Positions 22,545 to 33,751 of a stretch of DNA of 64,000 bases are shown piece by piece. The stretch is from Laburnicola sp. R22_1. Its lineage: Eukaryota > Ascomycota > Dothideomycetes > Pleosporales > Didymosphaeriaceae. Within the stretch, counting starts at the first letter, position 1. Each line of letters opens with the position of its first letter. The position numbers were made by a program, and so were the translations under genes. The notes under the pieces were generated by a model that saw nothing but the letters and a program-made list of their open reading frames with translations, was not told the origin of the DNA and searched no databases. Location of the stretch: assembly GCA_014281115.1 (NCBI GenBank), contig JACONQ010000019.1:1116001-1180000 (forward strand), given 5' to 3'.

Positions 22545-23958
22545 ATGGCGGAGCTCACAACCACGAAGCTCAACGCCGAATCGCACCTGCTCCTCGTACG
22601 GCAACATTTCCTACCCAACACACGCAAAAGGCTAACAAGACGCCCACCAGGACCAACCGCTTCTCCGCATGCCCTACGAACTCTCCCGACGCAACCAGAA
22701 GAACGCCCAGCGCTACGTCGAGAACGGCACCAAAGACCTGCTCACCAACCTCACCGCCACCACCAAGACAGCCTCGAAATCTGGATCGCCCGACGCCACC
22801 CTCGCCTCGCTCGACAGCATGATCTCGAAGATGCAGGGCCTGAAGAGGAAACTGGAGAACCTGCATGAGGAGGAGATGCGGATACACAAGTCGAATCGCG
22901 CACGGTTGCAGCACCTGCAGGATCTATACGAGGTGCAGAGCTTAGTAGACGTCAAGTATGACGAGTGGTCGCGGACGCGGTTATCGCGACTGCTGGTCGA
23001 CTATCTACTGCGTGAGGGCTATTCAGAGAGTGCGGCGCATTTGGCGGCGAGTCAAGGCATCGAAGAGCTAGTGGATGTCGATGCTTTTATCGCGTGCCAC
23101 AGAATCGAGAAGAGTCTGAGGGAAGAGCGGAGTACGACACTTGCGCTCAACTGGTGCAAGGAGAATGCAAAGGAGTTGAAGAAGCAGGGGAATATGCTCG
23201 AGTTCGAGCTCAGGTTGCAGCAGTACATTGAGCTGGTGCGGCAGGGACACGAGGCAGGACTTAGAGATGCGGATATGGACGATGCGGATGGGATGAATGG
23301 GGTCAGTTTGGAGGGAGGGGGCGTGGGGGAGGAGAAGCTGGTGGAGGCGAGAGCGCATGCGAAGAAATACCTGAGCGGAAGTGGAGACTTTGCACTGCTG
23401 GGGAGGGCGGCGGGCTTGCTGGCATATCAGCCTTGGTACGAGGTCGCTCCGTATGCGGTATGTACTCATGAAGGGATGTTTCTAGTGTACGAGCTAACAC
23501 GAAGACAGTCACTCTACTCCGAATCCCGCTGGACCCACCTCGCCCACCTTTTCCTCACAACGCACCACACGCTGTACTCTCTTCCGCCCCGACCCCTCCT
23601 CCACATTGCTCTCTCTGCTGGCCTCTCCGCTCTCAAAACACCCGCCTGCCACTCTACCCACACAGCGCCCACAACCTTCCCGCTTTCCTGCACTCACAAC
23701 ACATCGACCTCCGTGTGCCCTATTTGCAGCACCGAGCTCAACGAGCTAGCGCGAAACGTACCGTATGCACACCACAGCAAGAGTCTTGTGCAGAGCGATC
23801 CTGTGGTTCTTCCGAACGGGAGGGTATACGGGAAGGAACAGTTGAGGGACTTTTGTGAGAAGGTCGGTGTGGCACCTGGTTGGGTTAGAGACCCGGTGGA
23901 GGGCTTGGGTGGGAAGAAGTGGAGGGAAGATGAAGTGCGGAAGGTTTTCATCATGTGA
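22545..23958 (+). CDS. FYV10: GID complex subunit GID9/FYV10 (MAEA-like)
   Basis: A 435-residue protein from three exons in frame: 22545-22595, 22651-23457 and 23509-23958. The short first exon supplies MAELTTTKLN and the junction makes LLLDQPLLRMPYEL, a conserved family block. Then come a predicted coiled coil (about 60-110), LisH (about 127-160, RLSRLLVDYLLREGY), CTLH (about 163-225), CRA, and a degenerate RING at the C-terminus (CPICSTEL, about 347 onward). In yeast Gid9 pairs with Gid2 as the RING module of the GID/CTLH E3 ligase that degrades gluconeogenic enzymes when glucose returns. Gid2 would be elsewhere in the genome. It converges with BMT5. Confidence 0.93.
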
Positions 23959-24505
23959 GATGGCTGGGTTGCGGTTGCTTTTGCGTTATGTGCACGGCTA
24001 GGCGTTTCAGGACTTTGATATGCATAGCGTGGGGTTTATTGTATGTCATGGGTCGTGAGCGTGCCTCGGCGAATGGATCCATTAGGCTTGATATGCCTAT
24101 TCTTTTCTATATGATTCTAGCTTCTTTCGAGTTGCGTTAGATTCTCATCCACTCTATACCAGCTTCCTAGCTTTAGAGCGGTGCGGTATCTTGTTGGCAT
24201 TGTATGCCATACGACTTCCGAGCCGCTAGTATATCAAGGAGAACCAACTCGATGGGTAGAACGTACCATGTATTACGATCGATGTCCAACACCCAGTCTA
24301 TCTCCTCTATCGGCTGCGACGCACCCGATCCGGCAGCTCTTTCAATCCGAGTACACTATGCCCAGAGCATAACGCGCTGCTGATGCGCACTCGCCGTCCG
24401 AGTAACCCTGTAGTCCATATACGTATAAGAAGGTACTGCCTCGTCTCCACGGCCGTCGTTCAATAGCAAGATGGACGCAATCCAACCCATCCCCACGCCG
24501 AATCT
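23959..24505. other. Convergent 3' spacer, GID9 and BMT5
   Basis: About 550 bp between two stop codons that face each other. No further gene is seen. Confidence 0.5.
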
Positions 24506-25453
24506 TCACCCCTCATCCGACCCACTCCAACTCTCCTCCCTCACCCTCCTATCCCTCTTTTTATTCTCCTGCACCTTACCCCCGTCCCCCCTCCCCTTAT
24601 CAAAAACATACATTCTCGCCGTACGATCCTCCCCCCTCCACGCCCCACCCCCCTCAATCGTCCCCAACGTCCTAACATGCCCATACCCCGGATAATCCCC
24701 CCACTCCAACCGCCAACTCTCCACAACCCTCAACCCCGCATGCCTCGCCAAATCCCTCACATTCCACAGCGTATACGGCTCCCCCTCAAACAACGCAACC
24801 AGCACCCTGCCCCCCTCTTTCAAAAAAGGACCATCGCGATGCGTCGATAAGCACGATTTGAAGAACGAGACTAAAAGCCCCTGGTTCGCACGGACCTGCC
24901 GATTCACATCCGTGGACAAGCCCCCCGTATGCGGAAACATGAACGCAATCACGTCCCATGGCGCCCCATCTTCGGCCCGGAGCGTCTTGTACGCGTGTAA
25001 TTTCGTAGCGTCGATGGAGTGCTGGATGGGTACCGGGGGCGTTAGGCCCGTCAGCTCGGCGGATATGGACTCGAAACGAGGGTATTTGGCGCGCACTTGG
25101 TCGCCGCTGTCGAACGAGGTGGCGGTTACGTTTGCGCAGCCGTGTTCTACGACTAGGCTGCGGGTGAAGCTGAAGTCGCCTTCGCCGACGAGGAGGATGT
25201 TGTCGTAGGTGCCGAAGGGGATGGGCGGTTTTTGGGAGGCTTGTGGGGGTGGTTTGGGGGCGGGTTTTGGAGGGACGGTTGTGCTGTGTTGGGCATCGTG
25301 TGTCTGTTTCTGTTTCTTCGACGGCGGCGCGTTGGGTGGTTTTGCGGATTTTGCGGCGATGGCGGTGGCGGTTTTTCGGTGGTGGGCGGCTATTTTGCGG
25401 TTTGCGTCGCGTTTAAATTCACGGCGGGCGCGTTTCGTTTTCGTTTTCGACAT
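24506..25453 (-). CDS. BMT5: BMT5-like rRNA uridine-N3 methyltransferase
   Basis: A single-exon, 315-residue protein counted from ATG 25453. The N-terminus is very basic (KTKTKRARREFKRDANRK), as expected for a nucleolar protein, followed by a Pro/Lys-rich linker. The DUF2431 domain starts with the SAM-binding block ILLVGEGDFSFTRSL and continues with FMFPHTGG and EGEPYTLWNVRDLA. Yeast Bmt5 methylates N3 of a uridine in 25S rRNA. The same frame opens 47 codons further upstream with an Arg-rich, acid-poor leader that looks like a mitochondrial presequence (ATG 25561, or ATG 25594). The inner start is preferred because it fits a nucleolar protein. Confidence 0.88.
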   Translation of the reverse strand: MSKTKTKRARREFKRDANRKIAAHHRKTATAIAAKSAKPPNAPPSKKQKQTHDAQHSTTVPPKPAPKPPPQASQKPPIPFGTYDNILLVGEGDFSFTRSLVVEHGCANVTATSFDSGDQVRAKYPRFESISAELTGLTPPVPIQHSIDATKLHAYKTLRAEDGAPWDVIAFMFPHTGGLSTDVNRQVRANQGLLVSFFKSCLSTHRDGPFLKEGGRVLVALFEGEPYTLWNVRDLARHAGLRVVESWRLEWGDYPGYGHVRTLGTIEGGGAWRGEDRTARMYVFDKGRGDGGKVQENKKRDRRVREESWSGSDEG

Positions 25454-25753
25454 CGTCGTAGAGCGAGCGTAAGAAATGGTGGAGGCTTCGGAGGTGTTGC
25501 GGGGAGATCGGAAAACCAAGAAGCTTGGACCACGAACGCGGATTGTACGAAGTAAAGCCATCGAATTCATGTCATGATGCGGCTTGAAACCCAAGTAAGC
25601 AGGTGCTCAATGCACGCAGGTAGCATTGCTCTAATGACTAAATATACACTCGGCACGACTACGTACAGCCATCTCGCCAAACTGAGGTACTCGCTCTAAA
25701 CCGATACAAACCCAACATGCCAGAAAACCTCATTACTCGGGCTATACAATCCA

Positions 25754-27065
<1,312 letters not shown>

Positions 27066-28048
27066 CGTGACAATAGCGCTGTCACGAAGGCAGACTTGTG
27101 TAAAGGTGGGCAAATGGAAAGGGTGTCGAAGAATGGGATGGGAGTTGCGGGAGGGAGTTGCGGTTGCTTCTCGGAGCTTGGCCGCCAATCTAAAACTTCA
27201 CACCTGCAGTTCGCTCAGCCAGGGTCTGGTCCCGACTTTCCACGAAAATGCCTCGCATATCAATTGATATATGTGTTAATGGCACCTTTGTACAATTTGT
27301 CGGATCCTCAACGTATGGATTTGTCAAAGGATGAGTTCTTGTTGTCATTACAAGCTCACCTGGATTCAGAGCCGGTTTTGAGATGGGACCAGGAGCGGAA
27401 GGTCCAGCGAAAGATCCAACGTCTTGTGAAAGACAATGCGATACAGCCCATAGCCACGCGGTGACAGGGTCAAAAACAAGTTTAATCATTTGGATGTGGG
27501 GTCAATGATTTGACATATTTAATTCCGAGTTTAAACAAACAGATGTTTCGCCAAAGGTCAGATCAAGTCATAGCCCTTCCTAACCGTTGAACTAAATGAT
27601 ATGCTTTTGCACACGACTGATTTTTTAGAGGCGATGGCGTTTTCAACGTTGATTCATCTCTCGGTCAAGCAGAAAGTTGGTAGCTTTGCTGGCTTCAATT
27701 ACCAATTACCATAGGTAGGCCGGTTATGCAGATCCATGAATCCGAGAGTTTCCGTCACATAGCTGCAGTTTACCTAATATCTTCGTGCTTCTACCTTTTT
27801 TATCAATTGTCCTGGAGTGGCCCACTTTGAAGAATTTTCCAATCCAGTGCCAGTTACGGGTGCAGTTGCTGCACCCGTTACCACCTGTGACGAAGGTAAA
27901 GTACTCTTAGCTGCAGAGCCTACACTAACTCAGACAGGCCTAGCGCGCTATCTCCATCCAAAAATCCAACCCCACTGACTCCGCAAGCAGAACCTCAACT
28001 CAAGATTCGCCATCTTCGAACTCTCCACAATACCAAATCCCACACACC
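27066..28048. promoter_or_regulatory. Divergent upstream region of LSC1 and ELP3
   Basis: About 980 bp. A short coding-like frame on + (about 27280-27464) is not supported by a start context or homology. A small hairpin lies at 27856-27878, about 170 bp before ELP3. The middle part (27480-27830) is AT-rich. Confidence 0.45.
27856..27878. promoter_or_regulatory. Inverted repeat ACGGGTGCAG / CTGCACCCGT
   Basis: Two perfect 10-bp arms separated by TTG, upstream of ELP3. It could be a dimeric transcription-factor site or a chance hairpin. Confidence 0.35.
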
Positions 28049-29841
28049 ATGGCGACCGTCACACTCACAGAAACCAGGACGAAGAACCGACTCCCAAAAA
28101 ATGTCAAGCTTCCCCCAGAAAACGAACGCTATATGCGCGCCTGTGCGGACATCGCCTCCGCACTCATCCAGGACTATGAAGCCCAAGTCGATGGATCAAA
28201 GCCGAAAAAAGACTTGAACCTAAATGCCTTACGAGGTCAAATCGCGAAGAAGCATTATTTGAAAAGCCAACCGCCGTTGACTGCTATTATTGCGGCCGTG
28301 CCGGAGCATTATAAGAAATACATTCTGCCCAAGTTGATTGCAAAGCCGATTCGTATGTACCCAAACTATTTCAGCTGTACCTTTTAGATGAGGAGCATTG
28401 CTGACGAAGAGCAGGGACATCATCGGGTATCGCAGTGGTGGCTGTCATGTGCAAACCGCACCGCTGCCCACACATCTCTTATACTGGTAACATCTGCGTC
28501 TACTGCCCCGGAGGCCCAGACTCAGACTTCGAATACTCAACACAGTCCTACACCGGCTATGAACCAACATCCATGCGTGCCATCCGCGCACGATATGATC
28601 CCTACGAACAGGCTCGTGGCCGCGTAGACCAGATCAAGTCACTTGGCCACAGCGTCGACAAAGTAGAGTACATCATCATGGGCGGCACTTTCATGTCGTT
28701 GCCAGAATCCTACCGCGATGAGTTCATCTCGCAGCTGCACAACGCGCTCTCAGGATACCAGACGAAGAACGTCGACGAAGCGGTTGCAGCGGGCGAGATG
28801 AGTAACATCAAGTGCGTCGGTATAACCATCGAGACACGACCGGACTACTGTCTCGACCAACATCTCTCCTCCATGCTCCGCTACGGCTGCACCCGTCTAG
28901 AAATCGGCGTCCAGTCCCTCTACGAAGACGTAGCCCGCGACACCAACCGCGGCCACACCGTCGCCGCCGTCGCAAAAACCTTCTGCCTCTCCAAAGACGC
29001 AGGCTTCAAAGTAGTCTCGCACATGATGCCCGATCTGCCCAACGTCGGCATGGAACGCGACCTCGACCAATTCGTCGAGTACTTTTCAAATCCCGACTTC
29101 CGCACCGACGGCCTAAAGATCTACCCTACGCTCGTCATCCGCGGTACCGGTCTGTACGAGCTCTGGCGCACAGGCAGATACAAAAACTACACACCCAACG
29201 CACTCATCGACATCGTAGCACGAATCCTAGCTCTAGTACCTCCTTGGACGAGGATCTACCGCGTACAGCGCGACATCCCCATGCCGCTCGTAACCTCGGG
29301 TGTCGAGAACGGCAATCTGCGGGAACTGGCACTCGCGCGGATGAAAGACTTCGGTACCTCATGTCGCGACGTGCGAACTCGCGAAGTTGGCATCAACGAG
29401 GTAAAGCACAAGATACGACCGGACCAGGTGGAGCTCGTGCGACGCGATTACACGGCCAACGGCGGCTGGGAGACTTTCTTAGCGTACGAAGACCCGAAGC
29501 AGGATATTCTTATTGCGCTTTTGCGACTACGCCAGTGCTCGAAGGAGCACACGTTTCGGCCTGAGTTGATAGGGCAGCCTACGTCTCTGGTTCGCGAGTT
29601 GCATGTGTACGGTAGTGCGGTGCCGGTGCATGCGAGAGATCCGAAGAAGTTCCAGCATCAGGGGTACGGGACGCTGTTGATGGAGGAGGCGGAGAGGATT
29701 GCGAGGGAAGAGCATGGGAGTAGCAAGATCAGTGTTATCTCGGGCGTGGGTGTGAGGAGCTATTATGCTAAGCTTGGATATTGGCTCGACGGACCGTATA
29801 TGAGTAAGACGTTGGAGCCAGACTGGCTAAGGGAATGGTAG
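28049..29841 (+). CDS. ELP3: ELP3, catalytic subunit of Elongator
   Basis: A 576-residue protein from two exons in frame: 28049-28352 and 28415-29841. The radical-SAM domain has iron-sulfur cysteines in [14 protein letters not shown] (about 118, 128, 131) and then GGTFMSLP and [10 protein letters not shown]. The C-terminal GNAT acetyl-CoA domain has [16 protein letters not shown] and [14 protein letters not shown]. Elp3 adds carboxymethyl to wobble uridines of tRNAs and so controls decoding speed. All expected motifs are present and the length fits (yeast 557). Confidence 0.97.
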
Positions 29842-30208
29842 ACCTGCTGAGCTCTATTCGGAGGGGCGTTTTCTGGGACATGCATTGCTGGCGTTGGGAC
29901 TGGATCATGATCAAAAGATATGGTTGTATGATTCAAGATAGGTATATTGACCGCATATTGCTGCGCTAGAACCCAACCTCTCTGCACAATCCCTTCAATA
30001 CAATGCTATATGATCCGAGTCAAGCCGTGTCTGCCAATCCAACGCCGTGAATAGCCATTCGCATCGAGATGACTGCTCTCCATTATGTGCAACTCCGCGA
30101 CGAGTGCGAAGAAAGCTGTTTCCTAAACCTGAGTCTGTTCCAGCCTGCTATACATGTTACAAATACGTGCCCATATCTTCCCCAGTGTCTCGTCGAGCAC
30201 AAGGCCGG
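29842..30208. other. Convergent 3' spacer, ELP3 and V-ATPase f
   Basis: About 370 bp between facing stop codons; no further gene is seen. Confidence 0.5.
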
Positions 30209-30603
30209 CTATGAGAGCGTTATCGCGCCGCGACGGCTTTCGCGCATGTGGAGAAGGGCCTGGAAGCCGCAGAAGACGAGGAAGCCCTACTCTCGATCAG
30301 TTCCCGTCGTCTAACCGTCTGCATCCATGACCTCTGAACGTACAATGTATATGAACACAGCACCGAAAACAGCGCCCGCGACGGCGCCCCCATCCGCGGG
30401 GTCCTCTTTCGAGCCCATCATCGTATGGCTATTCGTCTGCAGCACCCACACATTAGCATCCTCGCAACAAACTCCGGTGCAATCGAGATTCTTCCTCGTC
30501 CATCTTTCCTCAGGTTTCGACGTACTTTGAACAAGGCGCCTATGACGGAGAGAATGACGATAGCGAATACCGACACGACGATGCTACCCATGTCAGCTTC
30601 CAT
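30209..30603 (-). CDS. V-type ATPase V0 subunit f (RNase K-like)
   Basis: An 82-residue protein spread over three small exons, 30526-30603, 30344-30436 and 30209-30286, in frame with consensus splice sites. It has two membrane spans (residues about 5-24 and 47-68) joined by a short loop with the family block MGSKEDPADGGAVAG, and ends in a basic tail (MRESRRGA). The pattern VILSVIGALFK...GSKEDP...FLVFCGFQ matches the yeast small V0 subunit f (YPR170W-B), a relative of animal RNase K, seen in V-ATPase proton-channel structures. No single open frame covers it, so it is easily missed. Confidence 0.85.
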
Positions 30604-31271
30604 ATGAGGCTCTAACTTCGAAGCTCGGTATGTACCATGTCCATGCATTCATGGCAGAGACGAGCGGTTTCACCATGCTGGGCGACTGTGATACGGGTGC
30701 GCGGCGGTTCGCGGAGCTTATCGGGGAGGCGTGTTGCCTCGGGGGGGTGGTCTGGAGGCGCGACGGGGAGGACCGGTGGATGATCGGGGTGCGCGGTGGG
30801 TTGTGAGGGCGTGGAGGTTGGGGAGAGCGCGAGGAGGGTAGGCGGCGATGAGGAGGGTTGGATGATGGCAAGGTGCCTGCGGCGAAGATGGCTTGGCGAG
30901 CGCCTGACGCAAGCAGATGGCAGGGATTGGCCCTGCCCAGGTGCTGCCAGGTGCGCTTCGATGCACGTGTTTCGGCTCTGCATATCCATGGTTGCACTTG
31001 TTGCATGAACTCTTCAGCTTATGACATGCGATTAAGTTGGTTCCATGTCTATTGTACGATCCTATTATGATTACTAGTAACAATACGCACTTACAAACTG
31101 GCTTGCTTTGTGCCCAGCGAACCACAAATTCACAGCGCACCTTGTAAACAAAACTCCTCCGCCGAACGAAAATATCCCAAATATTACCAGTAGATGCTTG
31201 CATTACACACTATTTCCGTTTCAATTTCAAGAATTTAACATTAACAGTAATTTCAAGTTCAAAATACAACC
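30604..31271. promoter_or_regulatory. Spacer upstream of V-ATPase f and the small candidate gene
   Basis: About 670 bp. A Pro/Arg-rich set of overlapping frames (30612-31203) reflects GC-biased sequence, with no recognisable domain. Confidence 0.35.
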
Positions 31272-31506
31272 ATGTCGGAGCACAGAAAACCTCCCACCCC
31301 ACAGCGAAGCAGCGCAGAAGCGAGGGTTCTTTCCGGCGTCCCCACCGCCCGAGATGATACCATTATAAAAGGTCTCGGCCCTGCCTGGCTCAAGTAAGTC
31401 TGGTAGTAGCGACGTTGTGTGTATGTTACGCAAAGGATCAGTTCTCCAAAAAAAAAACTGGGAACTATGGTATCTTAGGTACAATGACCTTCTCGGGCGA
31501 CGATGA
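31272..31506 (+). CDS. Candidate two-exon gene for a 49-residue protein
   Basis: ATG 31272 opens a 122-nt exon (to 31393), followed by a GTAAGT donor, an 85-bp intron ending CTTAG at 31478, and a 28-nt exon that stops at TGA 31504-31506. The joined frame gives 49 residues, basic at the start (MSEHRKPPTPQR) with a C-terminal GLGPAWLKYNDLLGRR. No signal peptide, membrane span or known family is seen. Support comes from the consensus donor, the phase match and a diverged second copy downstream that preserves the same architecture. It could still be non-coding. Confidence 0.4.
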
Positions 31507-31659
31507 TTTGATCTAGGCTCAGGGATTTAGATTGAAGAAGGGATACGCCTATAGGGGATGCGATCCGCTTCTACTGATGAGCCGTTGACACCTGTCTTTT
31601 CAGCATACTACATAGTGCACCTTTAAAGTGATCCTAACCGGAACAGGGCATGTAAGAAG

Positions 31660-31880
31660 ATGTAAGAGCACGAATAACCACCCACTGCATGCAAGCGAAC
31701 CAGCGCCGAAGCGAGGGTTCCATTCGGCGTCTCTCCGTCCAAGCAGTTCCTCGTATATATTTTGTTCTGGTCCTGCTTGACCACGTGTACCCATGGTTTG
31801 GAACGCTTGTGATCTGAAGTAGATCACTGGGGGAACTGCTCGGATGGAGTCGAATCGTTCATCTAGGCTCGTGAACTGCT
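31660..31880 (+). pseudogene. Decayed tandem copy of the 49-residue candidate gene
   Basis: The segment resembles 31272-31520 from the start codon onward. The start is kept but codon 2 is TAA, a second TAA follows soon after, and the block GAAGCGAGGGTT plus GGCGTC is shared. The ends also match (ATCTAGGCTC at about 31511-31520 and 31861-31870). The copies are about 390 bp apart in direct orientation. The first copy is open and the second is not, so this is a dead duplicate. Confidence 0.5.
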
Positions 31881-32780
31881 CGAGTATAAGCAACAAGGAA
31901 GGCTATGCTCGAGAGTCGGGGCCACAATTTCGAGACTTTTCACTAGTCAGTAGGATACACTAGGTTGTAATATTATCCGAGATGACGAAGGGTGTGAATG
32001 GAAGAACGCGATAACTGGTTATCGTGAAGTAGTGTGGGTAAAAGTAATCCAGGTAGCGAGAATGCCGCCAGGATCACAAGAGAGCCGATAAATCATTCAG
32101 TATCTGTACAAGTCAGCACCATCTTATTGAGTAGCAGTGAGCGGCCCAAGTCGTTGACTTACCCAGTCTCGACCATGATAGTAGTGGTGGGAAAGGAGAC
32201 GCAATGGAGTAGACGCGAGAACTTATATCTTGGATGCAATTAGACTATGGAGCCGAATCATCCCAACAGATTTTTTTCGTCGCATGTGACATGTGAACCA
32301 CGGTTCGCTATCGACTCACCTCGTCACCACGATCTAAGAGGAAACTTCCAAAACGGGCCCGATACTTGGAGCACCCAGATTCTCTGAACGAGAGCTAGCA
32401 TGGGATAATTGAGGCGAGAGAGCAAGGAAGCGTGTCATTATAGGGAGCCTGGAAGACTTAACTGGTGGGTGGTGCGGACTTCAAACCAAGGATGAAGTGT
32501 ACATGGGAAGAAGGGTTTACTTAGCAAAACGCGGATAGCTATCCCATGACTGTTGGTAGAGGTGCAACACTACCGAGGCGCAAGGGTAGAGCACAAGTCA
32601 AATAACCAAACATTCTGTACATCCGATTCTCTTCTGAAGGCAAGAGCCGTCTAAACCGTGTAGGTACTGTCCCTATACAATGAAAAAGCATGTCTTACGC
32701 CCAAACGCCTCGCAATGCGCCCACCCAATATGGATATCTCGCCCATGGCTCCCAGCTTCTGCTCACCCTTTCCCATCCCA
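31881..32780. other. Spacer with no recognised gene
   Basis: About 900 bp. No long coding frame, repeat or RNA gene is seen. Confidence 0.5.
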
Positions 32781-33386
32781 CTACGCGCTCCCACCCTTCC
32801 TCTTCTCGATCTCCTGCTTCAGCTGCACCAGATCCTGCTCCGTCGAGCCAAACTCCAGCCCCTGCTTAACCCACACCTCTGCTTCCTCCAGCCGGCCCAT
32901 CTCGAGCAGACACTTGCCCCTCCGCCACCAAGCCTTCGCATTGTCCGCCTTCTTCATCTCCACGCTCGCCTCGGCATCCACACCGCCCTCGGCCCAGAGT
33001 TGTTGCGCCATGTTCGCCTGTGCGCGGTTGCTCAGCAGTCCGCTGAGCTCCTCGCGCACGAGGCCGGAGGGCTCCCAGTACGGGCGACCGAGCGCCATGT
33101 CGATTGCGAGGCTGTACAGCTTGACGGCTTGTGCGTGGTTGCCTTTGCGGAACTCGTTGTTGCCGGATTCGCGCAGCTTGCCGATCTGCGCGCTGCGGGT
33201 GGGGTTGACGGGGACCGGTGGAGGCGGCGTACCTGTGGTTATGCCGGCATTGATGAGGCTGCGGTGGAGCGCGTTGAGGGCGGCGAGTTCGTTCTTCAGT
33301 GCGGTGCTGGCGGGCTTGGCCGAGATGGCTTTGGTGCTGGGATCCATCTCCAGCGGGAGCGCCGTATATGTGTCGATAGACTCCAT
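32781..33386 (-). CDS. SEC72: SEC72-like TPR protein of the Sec translocon
   Basis: A single-exon, 201-residue protein. An N-terminal conserved block (MDPSTKAISAKPASTALKNELAALNALH) is followed by a Pro linker (TPPPPVPVNP) and three TPR-type helix pairs (about residues 66-185; signs are LRESGNNEFRKGNHAQAVKLYSLAI, LLSNRAQANMA and AWWRRGKCLLEMGRLEEAE). Yeast Sec72 sits with Sec71 on Sec63 and recruits Hsp70/Ssb-bound chains for post-translational entry into the ER. A general Hsp90/Hsp70 co-chaperone TPR protein is the alternative; the N-terminal block favours SEC72. Confidence 0.85.
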   Translation of the reverse strand: MESIDTYTALPLEMDPSTKAISAKPASTALKNELAALNALHRSLINAGITTGTPPPPVPVNPTRSAQIGKLRESGNNEFRKGNHAQAVKLYSLAIDMALGRPYWEPSGLVREELSGLLSNRAQANMAQQLWAEGGVDAEASVEMKKADNAKAWWRRGKCLLEMGRLEEAEVWVKQGLEFGSTEQDLVQLKQEIEKRKGGSA

Positions 33387-33751
33387 GGTGAGGTTGTATT
33401 GTCAAGTGAGGCGACTGGGGTGGAAGTCCTTGCGGCACAGTTTGGCGTGGTGGGTTCTTGTCTTGCGGGAGGTCCAGCGTTGAGAAGCTGGTGGTCCGGA
33501 CACGACACTTGTTCACAGGGTTTGGAGGCCGTTATCGATAAGACGCTTCACTTGCCTAGGTCTTCGTGACTACACTAGTGCATTCTTTCCACTCTGCAAT
33601 CATAACTATTGCATCACATTCCTCCCTCATCTTCGTCATTGGCACCAAGATAATGCGTAAGTAAGCATCCAGTACTTTGAATTGAGTAAGAACCTGCCAG
33701 TCCCTGAAACATTGAGAATACAATCTTCCTACCCCAACCTTATATGCCCTT
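33387..33751. other. Spacer between SEC72 and the P450-like gene
   Basis: About 365 bp, the SEC72 promoter side; both genes read on the - strand. Nothing else is seen. Confidence 0.5.

Noticed and set aside
27280..27464. Coding-like short frame upstream of LSC1
   Set aside because: Composition looks protein-like, but it lacks a good start, splice sites or a recognised family.
28812..29564. 250-codon Arg-rich + strand frame
   Set aside because: It lies inside ELP3 in another frame; the Arg/His bias is a by-product of GC-rich codons.
30612..31203. Overlapping Pro/Arg-rich frames
   Set aside because: Several frames are open at once from GC bias; none has a domain or splice structure.
32715..33569. 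284-codon + strand frame opposite SEC72
   Set aside because: It is an antisense shadow of the TPR gene; the - strand frame has family motifs and this one has none.
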